Numbered from the stretch's first letter, positions 39,028-54,429 are shown. The stretch: 64,000 bases of DNA from Parapristionchus giblindavisi (GCA_943737045.1 CALSFV010000276.1:494472-558471); one strand, 5' to 3'. Numbers and translations: made by a program. Notes: a model not told the origin generated them from the letters alone.

Positions 39028-40947
39028 TCATGTCAAACTGTAATCTGGTGTTGATTCCACAATGCCCAAAGTACAAAAGTAGCTTTCACTCTGATAAGAC
39101 CAAAAGATTACCTGACATGAAACATTTTCTGCTAGACCCAGCGTGTCATATACCAAACGAAAGAGCAAAAAATTCTGAGTATTTTGCACGTTCCCATGTT
39201 GAACAACGGCCACTGCAGCCGAATTAACAAAATTGAATTATGCATTTTTGGCAATAAAGAATTCGTGACACGTCAATGCTTTATCGTCGCATATCGTAGC
39301 ATATACCACGTGAAAGAGAAAAAAAATGAATAATCTACACTTCAGTTCATGTCAAACTGTAATCTGGTGTTGATTCCACAATGCCCAAAGTACAAAAGTA
39401 GCTTTCACTCTGATAAGACCAAAAGATTACCTGACATGAAAAATTTTCTGCTAGACCCAGCGTGTCATATACCAAACGAAAGAGCAAAAAATTCTGAGTA
39501 TTTTGCACGTTCCCATGTTGAACAACGGCCACTGCAGCCGAATTAACAAAATTGAATTATGCATTTTTGGCAATAAAGAATTCGTGACACGTCAATGCTT
39601 TATCGTAGCCTACGTAGCATATACCACGTGAAAGAGCAAAAAATTCTGAATAATCTACACTTCAGTTCATGTCAAACTGTAATCTGGTGTTGATTCCACA
39701 ATGCCCAAAGTACCAAAGTAGCTTTCACTCTGATAAGACCAAAAGATTACCTGACATGAAAAATTTTCTGCTAGACCCAGCGTGTCATATACCAAACGAA
39801 AGAGCAAAAAATTCTGAGTATTTTGCACGTTCCCATGTTGAACAACGGCCACTTCAGCCGAATTAACAAAATTGAATTATGCATTTTTGGCAATAAAGAA
39901 TTCGTGACACGTCAATGCTTTATCGTAGCATATCGTAGCATATACCACGTGAAAGAGCAAAAAATTCTGAATAATCTACACTTCAGTTCATGTCAAACTG
40001 TAATCTGGTGTTGATTCCACAATGCCCAAAGTACAAAAGTAGCTTTCACTCTGATAAGACCAAAAGATTACCTGACATGAAACATTTTCTGCTAGACCCA
40101 GCGTGTCATATACCAAACGAAAGAGCAAAAAATTCTGAGTATTTTGCACGTTCCCATGTTGAACAACGGCCACTGCAGCCGAATTAACAAAATTGAATTA
40201 TGCATTTTTGGCAATAAAGAATTCGTGACACGTCAATGCTTTATCGTCGCATATCGTAGCATATACCACGTGAAAGAGAAAAAAAATGAATAATCTACAC
40301 TTCAGTTCATGTCAAACTGTAATCTGGTGTTGATTCCACAATGCCCAAAGTACAAAAGTAGCTTTCACTCTGATAAGACCAAAAGATTACCTGACATGAA
40401 AAATTTTCTGCTAGACCCAGCGTGTCATATACCAAACGAAAGAGCAAAAAATTCTGAGTATTTTGCACGTTCCCATGTTGAACAACGGCCACTGCAGCCG
40501 AATTAACAAAATTGAATTATGCATTTTTGGCAATAAAGAATTCGTGACACGTCAATGCTTTATCGTAGCCTACGTAGCATATACCACGTGAAAGAGCAAA
40601 AAATTCTGAATAATCTACACTTCAGTTCATGTCAAACTGTAATCTGGTGTTGATTCCACAATGCCCAAAGTACCAAAGTAGCTTTCACTCTGATAAGACC
40701 AAAAGATTACCTGACATGAAAAATTTTCTGCTAGACCCAGCGTGTCATATACCAAACGAAAGAGCAAAAAATTCTGAGTATTTTGCACGTTCCCATGTTG
40801 AACAACGGCCACTTCAGCCGAATTAACAAAATTGAATTATGCATTTTTGGCAATAAAGAATTCGTGACACGTCAATGCTTTATCGTAGCATATCGTAGCA
40901 TATACCACGTGAAAGAGCAAAAAATTCTGAATAATCTACACTTCAGT
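39028..40947 (+). repeat. Exact 960-bp trimer duplicated in tandem
   Basis: Three monomers of 319, 320 and 321 bp occur twice in the same order. The shared length markers are GAAAGAGAAAAAAAATGAATAATC (2 bp shorter than normal, at about 39315 and 40275), preceded by a GTCGCATATCG substitution, and GTAGCCTACGTAGC (1 bp shorter, at about 39606 and 40566). Every marker is exactly 960 bp apart, so the indels predate the duplication. Confidence 0.9.
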
Positions 40948-42231
40948 TCATGTCAAACTGTAATCTGGTGTTGATTCCACAATGCCCAAAGTACAAAAGT
41001 AGCTTTCACTCTGATAAGACCAAAAGATTACCTGACATGAAAAATTTTCTGCTAGACCCAGCGTGTCATATACCAAACGAAAGAGCAAAAAATTCTGAGT
41101 ATTTTGCACGTTCCCATGTTGAACAACGGCCACTGCAGCCGAATTAACAAAATTGAATTATGCATTTTTGGCAATAAAGAATTCGTGACACGTCAATGCT
41201 TTATCGTAGCATATCGTAGCATATACCACGTGAAAGAGCAAAAAATTCTGAATAATCTACACTTCAGTTCATGTCAAACTGTAATCTGGTGTTGATTCCA
41301 CAATGCCCAAAGTACAAAAGTAGCTTTCACTCTGATAAGACCAAAAGATTACCTGACATGAAAAATTTTCTGCTAGACCCAGCGTGTCATATACCAAACG
41401 AAAGAGCAAAAAATTCTGAGTATTTTGCACGTTCCCATGTTGAACAACGGCCACTGCAGCCGAATTAACAAAATTGAATTATGCATTTTTGGCAATAAAG
41501 AATTCGTGACACGTCAATGCTTTATCGTAGCATATCGTAGCATATACCACGTGAAAGAGCAAAAAATTCTGAATAATCTACACTTCAGTTCATGTCAAAC
41601 TGTAATCTGGTGTTGATTCCACAATGCCCAAAGTACCTAAGTAGCTTTCACTCTGATAAGACCAAAAGATTACCTGACATGAAAAATTTTCTGCTAGACC
41701 CAGCGTGTCATATACCAAACGAAAGAGCAAAAAATTCTGAGTATTTTGCACGTTCCCATGTTGAACAACGGCCACTTCAGCCGAATTAACAAAATTGAAT
41801 TATGCATTTTTGGCAATAAAGAATTCGTGACACGTCAATGCTTTATCGTAGCATATCGTAGCATATACCACGTGAAAGAGCAAAAAATTCTGAATAATCT
41901 ACACTTCAGTTCATGTCAAACTGTAATCTGGTGTTGATTCCACAATGCCCAAAGTACAAAAGTAGCTTTCACTCTGATAAGACCAAAAGATTACCTGACA
42001 TGAAAAATTTTCTGCTAGACCCAGCGTGTCATATACCAAACGAAAGAGCAAAAAATTCTGAGTATTTTGCACGTTCCCATGTTGAACAACGGCCACTGCA
42101 GCCGAATTAACAAAATTGAATTATGCATTTTTGGCAATAAAGAATTCGTGACACGTCAATGCTTTATCGTAGCATATCGTAGCATATACCACGTGAAAGA
42201 GCAAAAAATTCTGAATAATCTACACTTCAGT

Positions 42232-45200
42232 TCATGTCAAACTGTAATCTGGTGTTGATTCCACAATGCCCAAAGTACAAAAGTAGCTTTCACTCTGATA
42301 AGACCAAAAGATTACCTGACATGAAACATTTTCTGCTAGACCCAGCGTGTCATATACCAAACGAAAGAGCAAAAAATTCTGAGTATTTTGCACGTTCCCA
42401 TGTTGAACAACGGCCACTGCAGCCGAATTAACAAAATTGAATTATGCATTTTTGGCAATAAAGAATTCGTGACACGTCAATGCTTTATCGTAGCATATCG
42501 TAGCATATACCACGTGAAAGAGCAAAAAATTCTGAATAATCTACACTTCAGTTCATGTCAAACTGTACTCTGGTGTTGATTCCACAATGCCCAAAGTACC
42601 AAAGTAGCTTTCACTCTGATAAGACCAAAAGATTACCTGACATGAAAAATTTTCTGCTAGACCCAGCGTGTCATATACCAAACGAAAGAGCAAAAAATTC
42701 TGAGTATTTTGCACGTTCCCATGTTGAACAACGGCCACTGCAGCCGAATTAACAAAATTGAATTATGCATTTTTGGCAATAAAGAATTCGTGACACGTCA
42801 ATGCTTTATCGTAGCATATCGTAGCATATACCACGTGAAAGAGCAAAAAATTCTGAATAATCTACACTTCAGTTCATGTCAAACTATAATCTGGTGTTGA
42901 TTCCACAATGCCCAAAGTACCAAAGTAGCTTTCACTCTGATAAGACCAAAAGATTACCTGACATGAAAAATTTTCTGCTAGACCCAGCGTGTCATATACC
43001 AAACGAAAGAGCAAAAAATTCTGAGTATTTTGCACGTTCCCATGTTGAACAACGGCCACTGCAGCCGAATTAACAAAATTGAATTATGCATTTTTGGCAA
43101 TAAAGAATTCGTGACACGTCAATGCTTTATCGTAGCATATCGTAGCATATACCACGTGAAAGAGCAAAAAATTCTGAATAATCTACACTTCAGTTCATGT
43201 CAAACTGTAATCTGGTGTTGATTCCACAATGCCCAAAGTACCAAAGTAGCTTTCACTCTGATAAGACCAAAAGATTACCTGACATGAAAAATTTTCTGCT
43301 AGACCCAGCGTGTCATATACCAAACGAAAGAGCAAAAAATTCTGAGTATTTTGCACGTTCCCATGTTGAACAACGGCCACTGCAGCCGAATTAACAAAAT
43401 TGAATTATGCATTTTTGGCAATAAAGAATTCGTGACACGTCAATGCTTTATCGTAGCATATCGTAGCATATACCACGTGAAAGAGCAAAAAATTCTGAAT
43501 AATCTACACTTCAGTTCATGTCAAACTGTAATCTGGTGTTGATTCCACAATGCCCAAAGTACAAAAGTAGCTTTCACTCTGATAAGACCAAAAGATTACC
43601 TGACATGAAACATTTTCTGCTAGACCCAGCGTGTCATATACCAAACGAAAGAGCAAAAAATTCTGAGTATTTTGCACGTTCCCATGTTGAACAACGGCCA
43701 CTGCAGCCGAATTAACAAAATTGAATTATGCATTTTTGGCAATAAAGAATTCGTGACACGTCAATGCTTTATCGTAGCATATCGTAGCATATACCGCGTG
43801 AAAGAGCAAAAAATTCTGAATAATCTACACTTCAGTTCATGTCAAACTGTACTCTGGTGTTGATTCCACAATGCCCAAAGTACCAAAGTAGCTTTCACTC
43901 TGATAAGACCAAAAGATTACCTGACATGAAAAATTTTCTGCTAGACCCAGCGTGTCATATACCAAACGAAAGAGCAAAAAATTCTGAGTATTTTGCACGT
44001 TCCCATGTTGAACAACGGCCACTGCAGCCGAATTAACAAAATTGAATTATGCATTTTTGGCAATAAAGAATTCGTGACACGTCAATGCTTTATCGTAGCA
44101 TATCGTAGCATATACCACGTGAAAGAGCAAAAAATTCTGAATAATCTACACTTCAGTTCATGTCAAACTATAATCTGGTGTTGATTCCACAATGCCCAAA
44201 GTACCAAAGTAGCTTTCACTCTGATAAGACCAAAAGATTACCTGACATGAAAAATTTTCTGCTAGACCCAGCGTGTCATATACCAAACGAAAGAGCAAAA
44301 AATTCTGAGTATTTTGCACGTTCCCATGTTGAACAACGGCCACTGCAGCCGAATTAACAAAATTGAATTATGCATTTTTGGCAATAAAGAATTCGTGACA
44401 CGTCAATGCTTTATCGTAGCATATCGTAGCATATACCACGTGAAAGAGCAAAAAATTCTGAATAATCTACACTTCAGTTCATGTCAAACTGTAATCTGGT
44501 GTTGATTCCACAATGCCCAAAGTACCAAAGTAGCTTTCACTCTGATAAGACCAAAAGATTACCTGACATGAAAAATTTTCTGCTAGACCCAGCGTGTCAT
44601 ATACCAAACGAAAGAGCAAAAAATTCTGAGTATTTTGCACGTTCCCATGTTGAACAACGGCCACTGCAGCCGAATTAACAAAATTGAATTATGCATTTTT
44701 GGCAATAAAGAATTCGTGACACGTCAATGCTTTATCGTAGCATATCGTAGCATATACCACGTGAAAGAGCAAAAAATTCTGAATAATCTACACTTCAGTT
44801 CATGTCAAACTGTAATCTGGTGTTGATTCCACAATGCCCAAAGTACAAAAGTAGCTTTCACTCTGATAAGACCAAAAGATTACCTGACATGAAACATTTT
44901 CTGCTAGACCCAGCGTGTCATATACCAAACGAAAGAGCAAAAAATTCTGAGTATTTTGCACGTTCCCATGTTGAACAACGGCCACTGCAGCCGAATTAAC
45001 AAAATTGAATTATGCATTTTTGGCAATAAAGAATTCGTGACACGTCAATGCTTTATCGTAGCATATCGTAGCATATACCACGTGAAAGAGCAAAAAATTC
45101 TGAATAATCTACACTTCAGTTCATGTCAAACTGTACTCTGGTGTTGATTCCACAATGCCCAAAGTACCAAAGTAGCTTTCACTCTGATAAGACCAAAAGA

Positions 45201-47367
45201 TTACCTGACATGAAAAATTTTCTGCTAGACCCAGCGTGTCATATACCAAACGAAAGAGCAAAAAATTCTGAGTATTTTGCACGTTCCCATGTTGAACAAC
45301 GGCCACTGCAGCCGAATTAACAAAATTGAATTATGCATTTTTGGCAATAAAGAATTCGTGACACGTCAATGCTTTATCGTAGCATATCGTAGCATATACC
45401 ACGTGAAAGAGCAAAAAATTCTGAATAATCTACACTTCAGTTCATGTCAAACTATAATCTGGTGTTGATTCCACAATGCCCAAAGTACCAAAGTAGCTTT
45501 CACTCTGATAAGACCAAAAGATTACCTGACATGAAAAATTTTCTGCTAGACCCAGCGTGTCATATACCAAACGAAAGAGCAAAAAATTCTGAGTATTTTG
45601 CACGTTCCCATGTTGAACAACGGCCACTGCAGCCGAATTAACAAAATTGAATTATGCATTTTTGGCAATAAAGAATTCGTGACACGTCAATGCTTTATCG
45701 TAGCATATCGTAGCATATACCACGTGAAAGAGCAAAAAATTCTGAATAATCTACACTTCAGTTCATGTCAAACTGTAATCTGGTGTTGATTCCACAATGC
45801 CCAAAGTACCAAAGTAGCTTTCACTCTGATAAGACCAAAAGATTACCTGACATGAAAAATTTTCTGCTAGACCCAGCGTGTCATATACCAAACGAAAGAG
45901 CAAAAAATTCTGAGTATTTTGCACGTTCCCATGTTGAACAACGGCCACTGCAGCCGAATTAACAAAATTGAATTATGCATTTTTGGCAATAAAGAATTCG
46001 TGACACGTCAATGCTTTATCGTAGCATATCGTAGCATATACCACGTGAAAGAGCAAAAAATTCTGAATAATCTACACTTCAGTTCATGTCAAACTGTAAT
46101 CTGGTGTTGATTCCACAATGCCCAAAGTACAAAAGTAGCTTTCACTCTGATAAGACCAAAAGATTACCTGACATGAAACATTTTCTGCTAGACCCAGCGT
46201 GTCATATACCAAACGAAAGAGCAAAAAATTCTGAGTATTTTGCACGTTCCCATGTTGAACAACGGCCACTGCAGCCGAATTAACAAAATTGAATTATGCA
46301 TTTTTGGCAATAAAGAATTCGTGACACGTCAATGCTTTATCGTAGCATATCGTAGCATATACCACGTGAAAGAGCAAAAAATTCTGAATAATCTACACTT
46401 CAGTTCATGTCAAACTGTACTCTGGTGTTGATTCCACAATGCCCAAAGTACCAAAGTAGCTTTCACTCTGATAAGACCAAAAGATTACCTGACATGAAAA
46501 ATTTTCTGCTAGACCCAGCGTGTCATATACCAAACGAAAGAGCAAAAAATTCTGAGTATTTTGCACGTTCCCATGTTGAACAACGGCCACTGCAGCCGAA
46601 TTAACAAAATTGAATTATGCATTTTTGGCAATAAAGAATTCGTGACACGTCAATGCTTTATCGTAGCATATCGTAGCATATACCACGTGAAAGAGCAAAA
46701 AATTCTGAATAATCTACACTTCAGTTCATGTCAAACTATAATCTGGTGTTGATTCCACAATGCCCAAAGTACCAAAGTAGCTTTCACTCTGATAAGACCA
46801 AAAGATTACCTGACATGAAAAATTTTCTGCTAGACCCAGCGTGTCATATACCAAACGAAAGAGCAAAAAATTCTGAGTATTTTGCACGTTCCCATGTTGA
46901 ACAACGGCCACTGCAGCCGAATTAACAAAATTGAATTATGCATTTTTGGCAATAAAGAATTCGTGACACGTCAATGCTTTATCGTAGCATATCGTAGCAT
47001 ATACCACGTGAAAGAGCAAAAAATTCTGAATAATCTACACTTCAGTTCATGTCAAACTGTAATCTGGTGTTGATTCCACAATGCCCAAAGTACCAAAGTA
47101 GCTTTCACTCTGATAAGACCAAAAGATTACCTGACATGAAAAATTTTCTGCTAGACCCAGCGTGTCATATACCAAACGAAAGAGCAAAAAATTCTGAGTA
47201 TTTTGCACGTTCCCATGTTGAACAACGGCCACTGCAGCCGAATTAACAAAATTGAATTATGCATTTTTGGCAATAAAGAATTCGTGACACGTCAATGCTT
47301 TATCGTAGCATATCGTAGCATATACCACGTGAAAGAGCAAAAAATTCTGAATAATCTACACTTCAGT
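42232..47367 (+). repeat. Four tandem copies of a 1284-bp tetramer
   Basis: The order is: a monomer with ACAAAAG plus AAACATTTTC, one with ACTGTACTC, one with ACTATAATC and one with the common sequence. Units begin near 42232, 43516, 44800 and 46084, with all markers 1284 bp apart. Differences between rounds are very few; one is TACCGCGTG near 43795. This is the most regular higher-order block in the window. Confidence 0.92.
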
Positions 47368-50300
47368 TCATGTCAAACTATAATCTGGTGTTGATTCCAC
47401 AATGCCCAAAGTACCAAAGTAGCTTTCACTCTGATAAGACCAAAAGATTACCTGACATGAAAAATTTTCTGCTAGACCCAGCGTGTCATATACCAAACGA
47501 AAGAGCAAAAAATTCTGAGTATTTTGCACGTTCCCATGTTGAACAACGGCCACTGCAGCCGAATTAACAAAATTGAATTATGCATTTTTGGCAATAAAGA
47601 ATTCGTGACACGTCAATGCTTTATCGTAGCATATCGTAGCATATACCACGTGAAAGAGCAAAAAATTCTGAATAATCTACACTTCAGTTCATGTCAAACT
47701 GTAATCTGGTGTTGATTCCACAATGCCCAAAGTACCAAAGTAGCTTTCACTCTGATAAGACCAAAAGATTACCTGACATGAAAAATTTTCTGCTAGACCC
47801 AGCGTGTCATATACCAAACGAAAGAGCAAAAAATTCTGAGTATTTTGCACGTTCCCATGTTGAACAACGGCCACTGCAGCAGAATTAACAAAATTGAATT
47901 ATGCATTTTTGGCAATAAAGAATTCGTGACACGTCAATGCTTTATCGTAGCATATCGTAGCATATACCACGTGAAAGAGCAAAAAATTCTGAATAATCTA
48001 CACTTCAGTTCATGTCAAACTGTAATCTGGTGTTGATTCCACAATGCCCAAAGTACCAAAGTAGCTTTCACTCTGATAAGACCAAAAGATTACCTGACAT
48101 GAAAAATTTTCTGCTAGACCCAGCGTGTCATATACCAAACGAAAGAGCAAAAAATTCTGAGTATTTTGCACGTTCCCATGCTGAACAACGGCCACTGCAG
48201 CCGAATTAACAAAATTGAATTATGCATTTTTGGCAATAAAGAATTCGTGACACGTCAATGCTTTATCGTAGCATATCGTAGCATATACCACGTGAAAGAG
48301 CAAAAAATTCTGAATAATCTACACTTCAGTTCATGTCAAACTGTAATCTGGTGTTGATTCCACAATGACCAAAGTACAAAAGTAGCTTTCACTCTGATAA
48401 GACCAAAAGATTACCTGACATGAAACATTTTCTGCTAGACCCAGCGTGTCATATACCAAACGAAAGAGCAAAAAATTCTGAGTATTTTGCACGTTCCCAT
48501 GTTGAACAACGGCCACTGCAGCCGAATTAACAAAATTGAATTATGCATTTTTGGCAATAAAGAATTCGTGACACGTCAATGCTTTATCGTAGCATATCGT
48601 AGCATATACCACGTGAAAGAGCAAAAAATTCTGAATAATCTACACTTCAGTTCATGTCAAACTGTACTCTGGTGTTGATTCCACAATGCCCAAAGTACCA
48701 AAGTAGCTTTCACTCTGATAAGACCAAAAGATTACCTGACATGAAAAATTTTCTGCTAGACCCAGCGTGTCATATACCAAACGAAAGAGCAAAAAATTCT
48801 GAGTATTTTGCACGTTCCCATGTTGAACAACGGCCACTGCAGCCGAATTAACAAAATTGAATTATGCATTTTTGGCAATAAAGAATTCGTGACACGTCAA
48901 TGCTTTATCGTAGCATATCGTAGCATATACCACGTGAAAGAGCAAAAAATTCTGAATAATCTACACTTCAGTTCATGTCAAACTATAATCTGGTGTTGAT
49001 TCCACAATGCCCAAAGTACCAAAGTAGCTTTCACTCTGATAAGACCAAAAGATTACCTGTCATGAAAAATTTTCTGCTAGACCCAGCGTGTCATATACCA
49101 AACGAAAGAGCAAAAAATTCTGAGTATTTTGCACGTTCCCATGTTGAACAACGGCCACTGCAGCCGAATTAACAAAATTGAATTATGCATTTTTGGCAAT
49201 AAAGAATTCGTGACACGTCAATGCTTTATCGTAGCATATCGTAGCATATACCACGTGAAAGAGCAAAAAATTCTGAATAATCTACACTTCAGTTCATGTC
49301 AAACTGTAATCTGGTGTTGATTCCACAATGCCCAAAGTACCAAAGTAGCTTTCACTCTGATAAGACCAAAAGATTACCTGACATGAAAAATTTTCTGCTA
49401 GACCCAGCGTGTCATATACCAAACGAAAGAGCAAAAAATTCTGAGTATTTTGCACGTTCCCATGCTGAACAACGGCCACTGCAGCCGAATTAACAAAATT
49501 GAATTATGCATTTTTGGCAATAAAGAATTCGTGACACGTCAATGCTTTATCGTAGCATATCGTAGCATATACCACGTGAAAGAGCAAAAAATTCTGAATA
49601 ATCTACACTTCAGTTCATGTCAAACTGTAATCTGGTGTTGATTCCACAATGCCCAAAGTACAAAAGTAGCTTTCACTCTGATAAGACCAAAAGATTACCT
49701 GACATGAAACATTTTCTGCTAGACCCAGCGTGTCATATACCAAACGAAAGAGCAAAAAATTCTGAGTATTTTGCACGTTCCCATGTTGAACAACGGCCAC
49801 TGCAGCCGAATTAACAAAATTGAATTATGCATTTTTGGCAATAAAGAATTCGTGACACGTCAATGCTTTATCGTAGCATATCGTAGCATATACCACGTGA
49901 AAGAGCAAAAAATTCTGAATAATCTACACTTCAGTTCATGTCAAACTGTACTCTGGTGTTGATTCCACAATGCCCAAAGTACCAAAGTAGCTTTCACTCT
50001 GATAAGACCAAAAGATTACCTGACATGAAAAATTTTCTGCTAGACCCAGCGTGTCATATACCAAACGAAAGAGCAAAAAATTCTGAGTATTTTGCACGTT
50101 CCCATGTTGAACAACGGCCACTGCAGCCGAATTAACAAAATTGAATTATGCATTTTTGGCAATAAAGAATTCGTGACACGTCAATGCTTTATCGTAGCAT
50201 ATCGTAGCATATACCACGTGAAAGAGCAAAAAATTCTGAATAATCTACACTTCAGTTCATGTCAAACTGTAATCTGGTGTTGATTCCACAATGCCCAAAG

Positions 50301-51540
50301 TACCAAAGTAGCTTTCACTCTGATAAGACCAAAAGATTACCTGACATGAAAAATTTTCTGCTAGACCCAGCGTGTCATATACCAAACGAAAGAGCAAAAA
50401 ATTCTGAGTATTTTGCACGTTCCCATGTTGAACAACGGCCACTGCAGCCGAATTAACAAAATTGAATTATGCATTTTTGGCAATAAAGAATTCGTGACAC
50501 GTCAATGCTTTATCGTAGCATATCGTAGCATATACCACGTGAAAGAGCAAAAAATTCTGAATAATCTACACTTCAGTTCATGTCAAACTATAATCTGGTG
50601 TTGATTCCACAATGCCCAAAGTACCAAAGTAGCTTTCACTCTGATAAGACCAAAAGATTACCTGACATGAAAAATTTTCTGCTAGACCCAGCGTGTCATA
50701 TACCAAACGAAAGAGCAAAAAATTCTGAGTATTTTGCACGTTCCCATGTTGAACAACGGCCACTGCAGCCGAATTAACAAAATTGAATTATGCATTTTTG
50801 GCAATAAAGAATTCGTGACACGTCAATGCTTTATCGTAGCATATCGTAGCATATACCACGTGAAAGAGCAAAAAATTCTGAATAATCTACACTTCAGTTC
50901 ATGTCAAACTGTAATCTGGTGTTGATTCCACAATGCCCAAAGTACCAAAGTAGCTTTCACTCTGATAAGACCAAAAGATTACCTGACATGAAAAATTTTC
51001 TGCTAGACCCAGCGTGTCATATACCAAACGAAAGAGCAAAAAATTCTGAGTATTTTGCACGTTCCCATGTTGAACAACGGCCACTGCAGCAGAATTAACA
51101 AAATTGAATTATGCATTTTTGGCAATAAAGAATTCGTGACACGTCAATGCTTTATCGTAGCATATCGTAGCATATACCACGTGAAAGAGCAAAAAATTCT
51201 GAATAATCTACACTTCAGTTCATGTCAAACTGTAATCTGGTGTTGATTCCACAATGCCCAAAGTACCAAAGTAGCTTTCACTCTGATAAGACCAAAAGAT
51301 TACCTGACATGAAAAATTTTCTGCTAGACCCAGCGTGTCATATACCAAACGAAAGAGCAAAAAATTCTGAGTATTTTGCACGTTCCCATGCTGAACAACG
51401 GCCACTGCAGCCGAATTAACAAAATTGAATTATGCATTTTTGGCAATAAAGAATTCGTGACACGTCAATGCTTTATCGTAGCATATCGTAGCATATACCA
51501 CGTGAAAGAGCAAAAAATTCTGAATAATCTACACTTCAGT
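47368..51540 (+). repeat. Further tetramer rounds inside a 3210-bp duplication
   Basis: The tetramer of the preceding block appears twice more (from about 48331 and 49615), but the fourth monomer of the first round carries CATGCTGAAC. A three-monomer series with ACTATAATC, GCAGCAGAATT and CATGCTGAAC occurs at about 47368-48330 and again at 50578-51540, offset 3210 bp (ten monomers). This block therefore shows a ten-monomer period laid over the four-monomer period. Confidence 0.8.
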
Positions 51541-51861
51541 TCATGTCAAACTGTAATCTGGTGTTGATTCCACAATGCCCAAAGTACAAAAGTAGCTTTC
51601 ACTCTGATAAGACCAAAAGATTACCTGACATGAAAAATTTTCTGCTAGACCCAGCGTGTCATATACCAAACGAAAGAGCAAAAAATTCTGAGTATTTTGC
51701 ACGTTCCCATGTTGAACAACGGCCACTGCAGCCGAATTAACAAAATTGAATTATGCATTTTTGGCAATAAAGAATTCGTGACACGTCAATGCTTTATCGT
51801 AGCATATCGTAGCATATACCACGTGAAAGAGCAAAAAATTCTGAATAATCTACACTTCAGT

Positions 51862-54429
51862 TCATGTCAAACTGTAATCTGGTGTTGATTCCACAATGCC
51901 CAAAGTACCAAAGTAGCTTTCACTCTGATAAGACCAAAAGATTACCTGACATGAAAAATTTTCTGCTAGACCCAGCGTGTCATATACCAAACGAAAGGGC
52001 AAAAAATTCTGAGTATTTTGCACGTTCCCATGTTGAACAACGGCCACTGCAGCCGAATTAACAAAATTGAATTATGCATTTTTGGCAATAAAGAATTCGT
52101 GACACGTCAATGCTTTATCGTAGCATATCGTAGCATATACCACGTGAAAGAGCAAAAAATTCTGAATAATCTACACTTCAGTTCATGTCAAACTGTAATC
52201 TGGTGTTGATTCCACAATGCCCAAAGTACAAAAGTAGCTTTCACTCTGATAAGACCAAAAGATTACCTGACATGAAAAATTTTCTGCTAGACCCAGCGTG
52301 TCATATACCAAACGAAAGAGCAAAAAATTCTGAGTATTTTGCACGTTCCCATGTTGAACAACGGCCACTGCAGCCGAATTAACAAAATTGAATTATGCAT
52401 TTTTGGCAATAAAGAATTCGTGACACGTCAATGCTTTATCGTAGCATATCGTAGCATATACCACGTGAAAGAGCAAAAAATTCTGAATAATCTACACTTC
52501 AGTTCATGTCAAACTGTAATCTGGTGTTGATTCCACAATGCCCAAAGTACCAAAGTAGCTTTCACTCTGATAAGACCAAAAGATTACCTGACATGAAAAA
52601 TTTTCTGCTAGACCCAGCGTGTCATATACCAAACGAAAGAGCAAAAAATTCTGAGTATTTTGCACGTTCCCATGTTGAACAACGGCCACTTCAGCCGAAT
52701 TAACAAAATTGAATTATGCATTTTTGGCAATAAAGAATTCGTGACACGTCAATGCTTTATCGTAGCATATCGTAGCATATACCACGTGAAAGAGCAAAAA
52801 ATTCTGAATAATCTACACTTCAGTTCATGTCAAACTGTAATCTGGTGTTGATTCCACAATGCCCAAAGTACCAAAGTAGCTTTCACTCTGATAAGACCAA
52901 AAGATTACCTGACATGAAAAATTTTCTGCTAGACCCAGCGTGTCATATACCAAACGAAAGAGCAAAAAATTCTGAGTATTTTGCACGTTCCCATGTTGAA
53001 CAACGGCCACTGCAGCCGAATTAACAAAATTGAATTATGCATTTTTGGCAATAAAGAATTCGTGACACGTCAATGCTTTATCGTAGCATATCGTAGCATA
53101 TACCACGTGAAAGAGCAAAAAATTCTGAATAATCTACACTTCAGTTCATGTCAAACTGTAATCTGGTGTTGATTCCACAATGCCCAAAGTACCAAAGTAG
53201 CTTTCACTCTGATAAGACCAAAAGATTACCTGACATGAAAAATTTTCTGCTAGACCCAGCGTGTCATATACCAAACGAAAGGGCAAAAAATTCTGAGTAT
53301 TTTGCACGTTCCCATGTTGAACAACGGCCACTGCAGCCGAATTAACAAAATTGAATTATGCATTTTTGGCAATAAAGAATTCGTGACACGTCAATGCTTT
53401 ATCGTAGCATATCGTAGCATATACCACGTGAAAGAGCAAAAAATTCTGAATAATCTACACTTCAGTTCATGTCAAACTGTAATCTGGTGTTGATTCCACA
53501 ATGCCCAAAGTACAAAAGTAGCTTTCACTCTGATAAGACCAAAAGATTACCTGACATGAAAAATTTTCTGCTAGACCCAGCGTGTCATATACCAAACGAA
53601 AGAGCAAAAAATTCTGAGTATTTTGCACGTTCCCATGTTGAACAACGGCCACTGCAGCCGAATTAACAAAATTGAATTATGCATTTTTGGCAATAAAGAA
53701 TTCGTGACACGTCAATGCTTTATCGTAGCATATCGTAGCATATACCACGTGAAAGAGCAAAAAATTCTGAATAATCTACACTTCAGTTCATGTCAAACTG
53801 TAATCTGGTGTTGATTCCACAATGCCCAAAGTACCAAAGTAGCTTTCACTCTGATAAGACCAAAAGATTACCTGACATGAAAAATTTTCTGCTAGACCCA
53901 GCGTGTCATATACCAAACGAAAGAGCAAAAAATTCTGAGTATTTTGCACGTTCCCATGTTGAACAACGGCCACTTCAGCCGAATTAACAAAATTGAATTA
54001 TGCATTTTTGGCAATAAAGAATTCGTGACACGTCAATGCTTTATCGTAGCATATCGTAGCATATACCACGTGAAAGAGCAAAAAATTCTGAATAATCTAC
54101 ACTTCAGTTCATGTCAAACTGTAATCTGGTGTTGATTCCACAATGCCCAAAGTACCAAAGTAGCTTTCACTCTGATAAGACCAAAAGATTACCTGACATG
54201 AAAAATTTTCTGCTAGACCCAGCGTGTCATATACCAAACGAAAGAGCAAAAAATTCTGAGTATTTTGCACGTTCCCATGTTGAACAACGGCCACTTCAGC
54301 CGAATTAACAAAATTGAATTATGCATTTTTGGCAATAAAGAATTCGTGACACGTCAATGCTTTATCGTAGCATATCGTAGCATATACCACGTGAAAGAGC
54401 AAAAAATTCTGAATAATCTGCACTTCAGT
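51862..54429 (+). repeat. Two tandem copies of a 1284-bp tetramer
   Basis: GAAAGGGCAAAAAATTC (G at 51998 and 53282) marks the first monomer of each round. It is followed by an ACAAAAG monomer and two ACCAAAG monomers, with CTTCAG markers at matching places. The last monomer of the second round has CTTCAG where the first has CTGCAG. Confidence 0.75.
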
